From positions 1 through 24,576 of the forward strand of contig NAVB01001424.1 in the NCBI GenBank assembly GCA_002179805.1: a stretch of DNA of 24,576 nt, in the 5' to 3' direction. Made by a program: the position numbers and the translations under genes. Of this stretch, positions 1 to 9,433 are shown piece by piece. Numbering within the stretch: the first letter of the stretch is position 1; every line of letters starts with the position of its first letter. The notes beneath the pieces were generated by a model, which saw only the letters and a list, made by a program, of their open reading frames with translations, was not told the origin of the DNA and ran no database searches. Source of the stretch: Acanthamoeba lenticulata (Eukaryota; Discosea; Longamoebia; Acanthamoebidae).

Positions 1-2732
1 GGATGTGGGCGTAGAGCGCCTCAGCGTCGGCCAGCGTGTGGAGGTAGCGCGTCTCCCGCTGGCCCACGTGCGTCTTGGCCGAGTCCAGCTCGTCCGTGCG
101 CCCGTGGTGCGTCAGAATCCGATACACGCACCGTCTGGAATTCCATTCCACATTCCATAAACATAAATATAAATAAAAATAAAAATAAAAATAAACAAAT
201 TGAAAAATAAAAGTCGGAAAAAGGTACCCGGGGGTGTCGGGGCCGACGTATTCGTTGGACATGTGGAGCTCCATGCTGTAGAACTTGTTGTGGTTGTCCC
301 GCATGTCCATGCACTGCCGCAGCCCGTGGTCGAGGTGGTGAGCCAAGATCCAGACGTTGGAGTCGCGAGAGCGCGAGGACGAACACATCGAGAGAAACGT
401 ACGTGGAGGACGTCCATGCGGAGGAGGTCGTAGTTGGAGGCCGGGAAGTAGGGTTCCACCTCCCCGCCAAAGTTCCACACCGACGCCTGCGGCACCTCTG
501 CGCGCACCACACGACGGACACACATGTGGCATCAGCCCCGGAACACGGCCGCGGCCCCCGCGCGCGGGTGGCAAGGCGCGTACTGGCCGCGCGCTCCTTG
601 CGGCCGCCATCGTCGGCGTTGGCGTCCACGGCTGTGGAGGCCGCCGCGGCGGCCAGGCGGAGGCGGGCGAGGAGGTCGTAGGCTGGGTACTCGGCCACGC
701 GCGCCCCGCGCCGCACGCACTCGTCGATCCACGCGGCATCGATCACGCGGAACGCGGCGCCGTCGCGAGCCTCGTCGGCCAGGCGACGCGCCTGGCGGAG
801 CTTGGCGCTGCCCCCGGCGGAAGCGGCGTCGGAGGCGAGCACTTCGGCCTCGGTGGCGACGAGGTGCGTGCAGCGGGCGTGGAGGGCGTAGCTCACGGTC
901 CCGCCGTGCAGCTTGATGGTCTCGGTCAGCTCGGCCTTGCGCCGGAAGGCGAATTGCTCCGAGAACGAGAACACGAGGCCGGCCAGCAACGTGCTGCTCG
1001 CTGCCGACGACGAAGACGAAGACGAAGAGGACGTGGCGTCGCTACCATCATCATCATCGCCTTCATTCTCGTTGTCGAGCCACTTGAAGGCGGTGGAGGA
1101 CGAGGCGGCGGCCCGACGAGCGGCGTGGGCGGCCTGGAGCTCCTTCATGAGGGCGCGCACGCGGGGCACGTTCTCGGTGGCGCGGGCCCACTCCTCGACC
1201 CGCCGCGTCACCGCCCGGTCGACGGCCTCCCTGCCCAGCTCAGGTCAGGCTCAGGTCAGGCTCAAAGGAGGATGCCGTTGAGGGGCGGATTGTAAAACGA
1301 ACCAACGGAGCGGGCGCGAGGCGGATTCGAACTCGGCGCGGGCCTCCTTGCGCACGTCCTTGACCATCCACCCGACCAGCGCCTCACGCGTCGAGTGCTG
1401 TCGTCCATCTTTTTATATATATTATTTATATTAATAGTAGTAAATGTAAGAAAACTATTTACCAAAATTCAAAAGAAAATGGATGAAGAGAGCGGAGGTA
1501 CCGCCGACGCCGAGGGCGGCCACTTCGCTGAGGGCCTGCGCGTAGCGAGCAGGAGTGAGGAAGAGGTCGGCCAGCTCCTCCTCTGAGTCCACGACGTCGA
1601 TGCGCGTGGTGATGACCTCGTGGTCATCACCATCATCACCACCATCATCCGTCCGGCCAGGCTTGTGGCGGACCATCTGGTGGCTCTGGCCCTTGGTCTT
1701 GAAGGCGTAGGACGCAAACTGGTCCACGTCGAGCACGTGCTTGAAGCCCGTCGACGACGCTTGGCCGACGAGGTCGACCGGGTACCAGACGACGCCCTCG
1801 CCCGCGCCGCGGACGTCAAACGTCTGCAGCACCCACGGGTCGAGCTCGTCCACGGCCCGCACGATGGCGTTGAGGCGCGCCAGTTGCGGCCCGCCCTCGA
1901 GCTCGCCGCCGCTGCCGCCGAGGTCGAGGCGCACGTGGTAGTCGGCCCCCCACGGGATGACGTGCAGGCCGTCGGGCAGCGCGTCGCGCACGGGCAGGCC
2001 GCCCAGCAGGGCCAGGATGTCGTCGGGCTCGACCAGGAGCTTGCCCTCGGCGTGCAGCGCAAACACCGCGAAAATGCAGCGGTCGAGCTTGCCCACGGCC
2101 ACCTCGCTCTGTTGGTGTCGTGCAGTGAGGACAATGACGATGAAGACGAAAAAGATGAAGAAGAAGAAGAAGGAGATGAAGATGATGATGGTGATGATGA
2201 TGAGGTGGAGGAGGAGGAGTTCGTACGCCCTTCTGGACGCCCGGGCCGCACCACTCGCCAAAGATGGTGAAGCGCGTGGCCGTGGTCAAGCGGCACAGGC
2301 GCGGCTGCGCGCGGGACCACAGGGCGCCAAAGTAGCTGCTGTGGTCCTTGACCCACTTGGCCAGGCCCTTGTGCTCGCCGTCGATGAACCTGGCCTCACA
2401 CCCACCCATCAACCCATCCACGATGACAGTTCTTAGGCGTTTGCGGCGTGGGCAGCCGCACAGGGTGGGATCGGGCACCGGTTCCGGCTCTGCACGCGCA
2501 CGGTGGAGTCTGCGCAGAGGGTGATGGCGCCGTTCATGCCGTGAAGCTTCACCTTTCCCTTGTAGCCCACAGTCTCCTTCTGATGCCCAGAGCAGGGAGG
2601 ATAGTGGCCATGAGTGAGTGGAGGAGAGTGGGGGGTACACCAGAGGAGTCGCGGTACAGAATTCAGGCGAGCGTGGTTGCGTAGCACATGGTTGAGCCCC
2701 TCGATATCCGGCCAGTACACAAAGTCCTCCAT
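1..2732 (-). CDS. RNA ligase (Rnl2-like) fused to BRCT and WGR-like domains, 3' end cut by window edge
   Basis: Exons (minus): 2732-2658, 2579-2479, 2389-2227, 2108-1502, 1408-1303, 1230-584, 497-403, 313-228, 134-1; about 671 residues are visible and the end lies outside the window. The start is the ATG at 2732. Nucleotidyltransferase motifs are in order: motif I KVKLHGMN with predicted AMP-accepting Lys36, motif Ia SRNRF, motif III FGEWCG (102-107), motif IV GEGVVW (216-221), motif V FKTKG (249-253). Rnl2-type enzymes seal RNA through a ligase-AMP intermediate. After a helical linker and a Ser/Asp-rich stretch comes a BRCT domain (about 432-537, with the conserved Trp at 518). Then a WGR-like domain runs from about 567, with NKFY at 607-610 and a degenerate HGR (637-639) in place of WGR. 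BRCT plus WGR is an arrangement typical of PARP proteins; whether a PARP catalytic domain follows cannot be seen. Several exon joins restore motifs exactly. An RNA or nick repair role is inferred. Confidence 0.8.
2125..2222 (+). repeat. GAT/GAA-rich imperfect repeat in RNA ligase intron 3
   Basis: Purine-rich triplets (GAA, GAT, GAG) fill almost the whole 118-nt intron; on the coding strand it reads as TTC/ATC/CTC. Similar tracts occur near 6908-6930, 7078-7100, 8127-8145 and 19844-19875, all in introns or spacers of minus-strand genes. Confidence 0.7.
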
Positions 2733-2968
2733 CGTTCCCTTGAGGCCTCCTTCTCCGCGCACTGCTCCTTGTGGTCCGTTCACTGATTTATTGCGATGGA
2801 AAACGCCAAGAAATTCCGATATAACGAAAAGAATGTCTGGCACGCGAGGCTACGTCACGAAGCGTCGTTCTTGCGAACCCCTTGTTTTTGTCCAACGAGG
2901 GGCGGGCCCCAAAGAAGGCACAAGGGTACAAGAAGACGAGGCCGCATATCACGTGCGCACCACACCAT
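2733..2968. promoter_or_regulatory. Divergent intergenic region, RNA ligase gene / TspO-like gene
   Basis: The 236 bases between the two opposing start codons must hold both 5' UTRs and promoters. I see no clear TATA box or other recognisable element. Open frames across it begin only with non-ATG codons, so I treat it as non-coding. Confidence 0.5.
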
Positions 2969-3877
2969 ATGCAGACTCTACTTAGCCAAGGCGACTGGGG
3001 CCTGCGCATTGTGTCGCCCTTCCTCTTCTTCAGTGTGGTCATCGTAAGCTCCTACGCCAACATCGGCGAGCGTAGCAAATCTCTTCCCATCCTGATCAAC
3101 CCTGCTGGCTACGCGTTCGCGATCTGGTTCTTCATATGGCTGTTCCAGGGCACCGCCGTGATGTACGGCGTTCTGCCAGGCGATAACCAAGCCAAGTTGA
3201 AGGGCGTCGAGGCCCTGAGCGTCTACATGCCGCTAAACTGGTTCTTCTTGCTTCTGTGGGCCGTTCTCGAGTACTTTGACAAGTCCTGGCCAGTGACCTC
3301 TAACATGCTGCTGCTGATCGCGTTCACCTTCAGCCTCGAGGCCTACTTGCGCGTCACCGACTCGTCCTACGCGACCAACATCGCACAGCCTCTGACTGAC
3401 TTTTGGCGCGACCCCACCGAGGCGCACCGCCGCGCCTTTGTCTCAGCCTTGTTCCACTGGAGCATTTACTACCTGCCCACGGCCCTCAACACGGCCTGGC
3501 TGCTGGTGGCCAACTGCATCAACGTGTCTTCCGTCGCCATCCAGTTGGGCCTGGTGACCCCCACGGCGCCCGCGCTCCCGGTGGCGCTCATCGTGTTCGC
3601 CGACGTGACGGTGCACTTCTTTGCCCAGTGGCGCCACGATGCGGTCATGCCGCTGGTGGTCGTCTGGGGCTTGTCGGCCGTCATCGTCAACAACAAGACC
3701 ACGGTCGAGATCCTCACCGCCTGCTGGGTGTCGGTCGGGGTGGTGGGCTACGTCGTTCTGTCGGTCATCGCCTCCAACGTGGCTGGTCTCATGTGGCCGC
3801 AGCAAGACAACACCGCCTCACCCGACTGCAAGCTGCAGATCAACGGCGAGTACGCGCCGCTGCTTTCCGTGCCATGA
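2969..3877 (+). CDS. TspO/MBR-related multi-pass membrane protein
   Basis: A single uninterrupted exon of 302 residues, starting at the first in-frame ATG; upstream in-frame starts are only TTG/GTG. The protein is almost entirely hydrophobic, with about seven or eight membrane segments (near 12-29, 42-66, 85-102, 110-128, 158-192, 202-219, 226-241, 247-270). The segment NPAGYAFAIW (44-53) and the run LPTALNTAWLLVANCINV (169-186) resemble the PxGxxFxxW and 'LPfxLyxxWltvA' signatures of the extended tryptophan-rich sensory protein family, which is longer than the classic five-helix 160-residue TspO. The C-terminus EYAPLL resembles a tyrosine or dileucine endosomal sorting signal. Ligand and location are unknown; classic TspO binds porphyrins and sterols, which cannot be assumed here. 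It is one of the few genes in the window without introns. The family call rests on motifs only. Confidence 0.6.
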   Translation: MQTLLSQGDWGLRIVSPFLFFSVVIVSSYANIGERSKSLPILINPAGYAFAIWFFIWLFQGTAVMYGVLPGDNQAKLKGVEALSVYMPLNWFFLLLWAVLEYFDKSWPVTSNMLLLIAFTFSLEAYLRVTDSSYATNIAQPLTDFWRDPTEAHRRAFVSALFHWSIYYLPTALNTAWLLVANCINVSSVAIQLGLVTPTAPALPVALIVFADVTVHFFAQWRHDAVMPLVVVWGLSAVIVNNKTTVEILTACWVSVGVVGYVVLSVIASNVAGLMWPQQDNTASPDCKLQINGEYAPLLSVP

Positions 3878-3961
3878 TGATGGCTCGAGTTGGGCAACGA
3901 ACATTCGATTGTACATAAACAAAGGGCCGTTAACAGCCACGCTGCTACAACTACAGAACCT

Positions 3962-4927
3962 TCAATCCACCTTGGCCGGGGCCGTGCTGGAGTCGTTGGC
4001 GCTCTCCTTGCGCCAGCGGAGGCGCAGCATCCGGCGGTAGTTGAGGGGGAACGCTGCAGTCACAAAGATGGGCGCTTCAGACATTCCAAATCAAAAAGAA
4101 TGAATAATAAATATAAAAATTAAGAAATAAAATTTACAGAATTATATGAAAAAAGCAGTACACGCACAGACGACGCGGTAGGCGAGGTAGACGAGGAGGA
4201 GCCAGCCGTAGGCCGCTGTCAGGACGGCGCCGAGGCTGAAGGGCTCGAATGCTTGCGGCCATTTGCTGATGTGGGGGTACATCTTCCACCACAGATGCAC
4301 TGCCCACGTCGTCGTCACATGTGAGTCGCCATGAGGCTGGCTCAGGGCAGAGAGAAGACGCACTTTCCGAGAGGAAGCTGATGGGGTAGAGCACGATGAA
4401 CTCCGAGTAGCGAAGCCATCGCAGCAGCGACGGGCAGAGGTGCAGCATGTTGAGCAAGTAGAACGGGTAGCGGATGATGTCCACCGCGGCCCAATGGACG
4501 AACACGAAGCCCAGCTCGGCGGTCCGGTGGACCTGCGGCACGCCGAACCAGACGACCAGCAGAAGGTGCAGCCGACGAAAGACCTTGCAGTGCAGCAGCA
4601 ATAGCGGATGCATGGTCGAGGGCGGCACCCACCCCAGCACCATGTGCACCACCTCCATACACACGATCAGCTGCAGAGACACTGCGGTCCCACCCAAGCG
4701 TCAGACCACAACAAGTTCAACGTCACAATATGGAAGAAGAAGCGAAACGTACGGACAAGAGAGCCCACGTTGTCAAAGGCTCCAACCAGGGCGGGAAGGA
4801 TGCCGGTGGAAAAGGCGTTGAATGCGAGGGAGCCTGCTACGGTGAGCCACCCGGTCGCCATAACTGTGTTGAAGACTGCCAGATAGGTGGAAGGTGGCTT
4901 GCTCGTCCATCCAGTGCCCCGGCCCAT
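3962..4927 (-). CDS. Very-long-chain 3-hydroxyacyl-CoA dehydratase (HACD/PHS1 family)
   Basis: Exons (minus): 4927-4753, 4681-4364, 4299-4162, 4053-3962; 240 residues, the usual family length. The enzyme removes water from 3-hydroxyacyl-CoA, the third step of very-long-chain fatty acid elongation in the ER membrane. Family landmarks are the N-terminal YLAVFNTVMATGW, then SLQLIVCMEVVH, then WAAVDIIRYPFY and LRWLRYSEFIVLYP. The catalytic pair corresponds to Tyr157 and Glu164 (YPISFLSE), spaced seven apart as in yeast Phs1, and splicing preserves the Glu. The basic C-terminal tail (LRLRWRKE) is typical of the ER orientation. About six membrane helices are expected. The ATG at 4927 gives a complete protein, but an in-frame reading continues upstream to a possible acceptor near 4957, so a short extra 5' exon cannot be excluded. 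The gene is divergent from the Pol III subunit gene. Confidence 0.88.
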
Positions 4928-5120
4928 TGTGTTGTAGACCTCGTTGCACTTGTCGCCTGCTCCACAAGAAGATGTTTTTGTTCGTTTTCTTGGTTGCCTT
5001 CTTGTTGTTCTCTGACAAGAAATATTTCACTAAAGCAGAAGTGCGGAAAATCATTTTCTTCCCTCTTGAAAAGGAAATAGATGATTATTGTGATTTTTCT
5101 GTGTCCGCTTGATCGGGAGG
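4928..5120. promoter_or_regulatory. Divergent intergenic region, HACD / RPC10
   Basis: These 193 bases separate the opposing starts of the dehydratase and Pol III subunit genes. The stretch is AT-rich near 4970-5100. It may hold a short 5' exon of the dehydratase; no defined promoter motif was recognised. Confidence 0.4.
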
Positions 5121-5518
5121 ATGGTGCTGTTCTGCCCCTACTGCGCGAACGTGCTGCTGGTGGAAGCAGGGCCGGAGAATCGTCTCCGATTCTTTTGTCA
5201 GACTTGCCCCTACGTTTTTGGCATTGATCAAAAAATCAGCAAAAAGGCCGCGCTGGAGCGCAAGCAGGTCGATGACATTATCGGCGATGAGGTCTTTGAG
5301 AACGCACAACAAACAGAAGGTGCACCACTTTCGTGCTCGAATTTCTTCTTTGTTCGTTCGATTTACTCCTCTGATCTTCTCCGTGCGCCACAGCCAAGTG
5401 CCCGGAGTGCGGACACGACCGAGCCAACTTCTTCCAGCTGCAGACGCGATCAGCAGACGAACCGTCCTCGACCTTCTACCGCTGCATGAAGTGCGCCAAC
5501 AAGTGGAAGGTCGACTAG
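5121..5518 (+). CDS. DNA-directed RNA polymerase III subunit RPC10 (C11/POLR3K)
   Basis: Exons: 5121-5319 and 5394-5518, joined through an intron with donor GTGCAC and acceptor CCACAG; 107 residues, matching the 108-110 of the family. This small zinc protein gives RNA polymerase III its intrinsic RNA-cleavage and termination functions. The N-terminal ribbon has CPYC near residues 5-8 followed by the FFCQTCPY pair. The C-terminal TFIIS-like ribbon has CPECGH, the hinge QTRSADEP, with the acidic Asp-Glu needed for cleavage, and a final CMKCANKWK. All eight zinc cysteines appear present. The C-terminal zinc ribbon lies wholly in exon 2. The start is the first ATG in frame and the only one that fits the family N-terminus (MVLFCPYC). 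Confidence 0.95.
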
Positions 5519-5691
5519 TGGCCCCCCTTTGCCTGCGTTGGTGGTGTTCGACCTCCTCCCTCTACTTCCTCCTGCGCGTTCAGCTGGTGCGGCCACAGCA
5601 ACAGCGCCATGCGCGTTCGATGGCACAGGCCAGAAACACGCTCGATTGCAGCGTCTACTTCAAAAAGAACTGTCAAGACTTCATTCGTGCC

Positions 5692-7928
5692 TCATGCACC
5701 CTTCTTCTTCTTCTTGTTGTTGTTGGCCTTGGAGGACGGCAGCAGCGAGGCGAAGATGTCATCCACGCTTGCCCCCTTGGCCTTGCTCGTCGTTGTTGTC
5801 GTCGTCTTCTTGGTACCCGGACTGGCGGCACTCACCTTCTGCTTCTGCGCGACGGGCGTCGTGGTCTTTGGCTTCGTTTTCATCGACTTACCGGGCAGGA
5901 GGCTCGCCATGATGTCGTCCAAGCTGCTGCTCTCTTGGGTCTTGGGCGCCCTCTTGTTGAGCGACGTTGGCAGCGTCGTGGAGGAGGACGTGGGGGTGGC
6001 CACCTTCATCTTCTTGCTGCTCGGCTGTGGAGGCGGCGACGATGTTGAGGCCTCTTCCGCCGCAGCGGCGGCCTTGCGCTTGGCCTTGGCCGTCGCAGAT
6101 GGAGACGGCGATGACGTTGACGAGGAGGTCGATGATGAAGATGACGAGGAAGGCGAAGGTGATGGAGAGGGCGATTCCACTACGGAACCCGACGCGTCGT
6201 TCTTCCGTCGCTTCTTCGCGGCGCCGCTGCCCACCTCGCGATACTTGAACGCGACGGTCGTCGCCGGCTCCGGCGCGGCCTTCTTCTGCTTGCTGCTGGC
6301 CTTCAAGGCCGTCGGAGCTGTGGCTGCCGGTGGCGATAGCGACGTAGCAGAGGAAGAAGCCGATGATGAGGAAGAAGAGGATGATGATGATGAAGATGCA
6401 TCAGTGGTCGTCTTTCTCTTCCTCGCGGGTGCAGCTGAAGACGATGAGACTGGTGTTGAAGAAGTGGCCTCTTCCTTCACTGCAACGGTGACCACACCGG
6501 ACGAAGATGACGAAGAGGAAGGTGTAGGGGCGAGCTGAGAGGAGCCTGTGGAGGTGACGCTGTAAGTGCCGACCGCGGCGACTTGCTTCATGATCTGTGC
6601 CATCGCCACCGACTGAACCGTCTCGCTGCGGGAGCGAGAGTACTCTTCTCGTCAGCAGACGGCCAAGACTGTGGTTGTAGTGACCATGAAGGTCATGAGC
6701 CACTTGTTGGGAGGCGCACCTCTGCTGTACGCGGTCCTCCAGCAGGACGGGCAGAGGGCCAAGGAGACTAGCGAGCTGGGCCACCACGAAGTCTGGCGTA
6801 CCCGCCGCACCGTCGGGCTGACCGTGGGTCGGTTGAGTCGTTGTGGTGGTTGTTGTTGATGGCTACAATACAAAGTTGCGGACACACGTTGGTTGAAGGC
6901 TTGTCGAGAAGAAGAAGAAGAAGAAGAGTTGGTGCTCCCCAGAAAGACTTGGTACGCACCGAGTAAGAGGGGTGGAACCCGAGGGCTCGATGAAGGGCGC
7001 TGTAGAGAGAGTCGAGTTGCAGGATGACAAACTTGCACAGCGCGTAGAACCGACTATTACGAAACAAATAGAAGTAGACGAAGAAGAAGAAGAAGGAGAG
7101 GAAAGGTCAATAGAGCGTGGTGAAGCGAGAGGCGCGCTTGAAGTACCTGGCAATGCACAACGATGTAATGGCGAAGGGCATGAAGAAGGTCTGCTCGACG
7201 AGGCCCAACATGTCGAGCGAGCACTGCTCCACCACGCGCATCGCCTAGGTTCGCTCATGCAAGTCAGCTTCATAAAGCCAGAGCTGCGAGGATGGGAAAC
7301 GCACCCCACTGATGAACATAGCAACACCTAGGAGCCAGTAGAGGACGCTCTCAACTTCCTCCTTCGTGGGCGGGCCTTCTGGTGGCGGTGGCTTGGCCCC
7401 TCCACCGCCCTTGGGCGTGTTTGTGCTGTACAGTTACACTCGTGAGGCCATGGCAAGCACGGCTGGCCAACAGCGATGAGCACGTACGGGATCTTGACGG
7501 GAGGCTTGAACGGCAGCTGCTGGTGCAAAAGGGGCAAATTGAAACTGGAGAGCGCTACCATCACCTTTTTCATGTGGACTAGATGACGCCAGTACTGCGC
7601 ATGTGCGTGCTGTCGTGCGCTACGATTAATCGCGATTACGTTGCGTAAATTGGAGATTACCTACCTGATTCTTGTTCTTGTAAAGCATCCTCTTGACGAG
7701 CCATAACTCGCCGCTCATAAACCTTTCCACCTGAGCCAGATCTTGGATGACCGAGGACGTGGTCGGCTGCAGGAGGTCGTAGACCGGCGCCATCGTTTCT
7801 ACAAAATCTCGCAATTTGTGAGTAGGAATTGAACTGGGCGCCTTGGGCCTTTCGATTTGCCATGCTGGCCACGCGTCCTTGCAAACATATTGCAGAACTC
7901 GCTGCAACCGATCAAGCGCCTCCGACAT
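5692..7928 (-). CDS. NEPRO-like nucleolar protein (DUF4477) with Ser/Lys-rich C-terminal tail
   Basis: Exons (minus): 7928-7665, 7594-7488, 7425-7305, 7244-7147, 7053-6960, 6817-6720, 6625-5692; 571 residues, close to human NEPRO (567). The signature MLYKNKNQ-YWRHL (residues 81 to about 93), split by intron 1, matches the nucleolus and neural progenitor protein domain, which is related to yeast Rmp1 of RNase MRP; a role in rRNA/RNase MRP biology is therefore likely but inferred. Helical segments follow (LYWLLGVAMFISG, CSLDMLGLVEQTFFMPFAIT, FYALCKFVILQLDSLYSALHR). The last exon encodes about 310 residues of Ser, Thr, Pro and Lys with basic clusters (KKRRK, NNNKKKKKGA) and two copies of a DDI[MF]ASLLP motif, resembling the short motif of DUF1764 proteins. 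Intron 5 is ambiguous: donor 6955 with acceptor at 6863 is equally in phase. The tail could conceivably be a separate gene, but phase and lack of a strong internal start favour one gene. Confidence 0.72.
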
Positions 7929-8151
7929 GTTTGTGCAGGACAAGGTTCGATTTATAATTTCTTTTTTGTTTATGGGTATGTGAAGAATTCTGTCACACTT
8001 GCGGCATGTCTGTACAAGAAGGTGTGTTTACAAGGAGAAAGTGATGGAGATAGAGATAGGTCGGCCACGGTGACGTTGACGGTAGCTACTAACGTCCAGG
8101 TCGCGAGGCCTTTGGCTGGCGAGAAGATGAAGAAGAAGAAGAAGAGGAAGT
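7929..8151. other. Spacer between tandem minus-strand genes
   Basis: This holds the 3' UTR of the F-box/MORN gene and the promoter and 5' UTR of the NEPRO-like gene. It includes a pyrimidine run on the minus strand (forward GAAGAAGAAG near 8127-8145). No gene or clear promoter element was recognised. Confidence 0.4.
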
Positions 8152-9433
8152 TCAGGCGATCGGCGGAGGGACGTCGCTGTGGAGATCCTTCTTGGATTCG
8201 ACGGCGGCGCAGCACTCAAACTCGGTCTGCCAGTCGACCAGCGTGGTCTCGCCCGTGGCCGGGCAGTAGTGCTTGCCCTTGCCCTCGGGCTTGTTGTTCT
8301 TCCAGGTGCCCTTCCAGGTAGCGCCGTTCTTCCAGTAGAAGACGCCCGGGCCGTCCTTCTTGCCCAGCTTCCAGCCGCCATCGTACTTGTTGCCGTCGCT
8401 GAACCAGCAGGTGCCGCGGCCGTGGACGGCGTTGTCCTTCCACTCGCCCTTGTAGACGGTGCCCTCCATGAAGTAGCACACGCCCTTGCCCGTCACGCCG
8501 CCGTCGGTCCACTGACCGGCGTAGAGGTCGCCGTTGGAATACGACACGCGCCCGAATCCGTGGCCCATGCCGCTCTTCCACTGGCCCTCGATGATGTTGC
8601 CCACCGAGCTCACGAGGAAGCCGTAGCCGTTGAGCTCGCCGTTTTTCCTGTAGAGCGGAGAGAAGACACATGAGCTCGAGTTCATAACAAGTGTAGAAGG
8701 AGAAGGAGGAGTCGTACCACTCGCCCTCGTAGCGGCCGTCCTTGGTGACGAGAGTGCCCACGTCGCCATCCTTAATCTGGCCGCGGCCGGAGAAGGTGAC
8801 CTTCTTGCTGCGGTAGACCCACTTCGAGTTCTTGCCAAAGTAGCTAGCGAGCGCGTTCTTCACAGGGGCAAAGTCTCGGTCGCAAAGGCGCTTCCACAGC
8901 CATTCATCGCTTACTGTGAAGGAGCCAGAACGCCATTTTAAAGGGTGCTCAATGGTGGAAAAGTTGAGGGATAGAGGTACCATAGCGAGCGAGTCCTGAG
9001 CAGGTGAGGTGCACCAGAGCGAGGTCCTTTGCAGAGAGGAAACAGAGCACGTGAAAGATGATCTCAGGCGGCAGGCGCATGAACGGAGAGAGACTATTCA
9101 ACTTCCGCAGCTCCTCCCGCTTCTGTTGTTGCGCACCAACAGCGGTGAGCCTTCAAGACAACTATAAAACAAGCTGGGGCCGAGGGAACAAAAAAGAGGG
9201 AGGGGGCCGTGTACCTGCAGATCCTCTTCAAGCGAGTAAAACGATTGGAAGTAGGACATAAGACGCTCGACCATCTTCATAAGGGCTCCGACCGCCACGT
9301 TGCTGTCGGCAACATTGTTGCCACTGCTGCACGAGGAGAGCTGAACGTGGCCTTTGCAGCCAAGGCGGAAGAGTTCCTGAGTTGCTCGATGAGCGACAAG
9401 GGCGTCCTTGGCATTGTTGTGTACGAGCGCCAT
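8152..9433 (-). CDS. F-box protein with C-terminal MORN repeats
   Basis: Exons (minus): 9433-9215, 9122-8981, 8913-8718, 8647-8152; 350 residues. The N-terminal exon (1-73) is helical and of no known family. The F-box lies at about 89-135: RLPPEIIFHVLCFLSAKDL, then LTCSGLARYVSDEWLWKRLC, the W-x-x-L-C ending restored exactly by splicing at 8981/8913. Six MORN repeats follow from about residue 180 to 320, each with the YxGxW...GxG pattern: YEGEWKNGELNGYG, IEGQWKSGMGHGFG, YAGQWTDGGVTGKG, YKGEWKDNAVHGRG, YDGGWKLGKKDGPG, WKGTWKNNKPEGKG. F-box proteins recruit substrates to SCF ubiquitin ligases through Skp1; MORN repeats bind lipids or proteins. A substrate adaptor acting near membranes is a reasonable inference. 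The gene is divergent from another F-box gene. A TATATA element lies just upstream of the ATG. Confidence 0.9.

Noticed and set aside
357..1295. Long plus-strand open frame of about 312 codons
   Set aside because: It is antisense to the BRCT exon; composition is Gly/Arg/Ala-rich as expected for a shadow frame in GC-rich DNA, and no motif is recognisable.
1620..2270. Plus-strand open frame ending in an acidic run
   Set aside because: It is antisense to RNA ligase exon 4 and the repeat-rich intron 3; the acidic run is the reverse complement of the pyrimidine tract.
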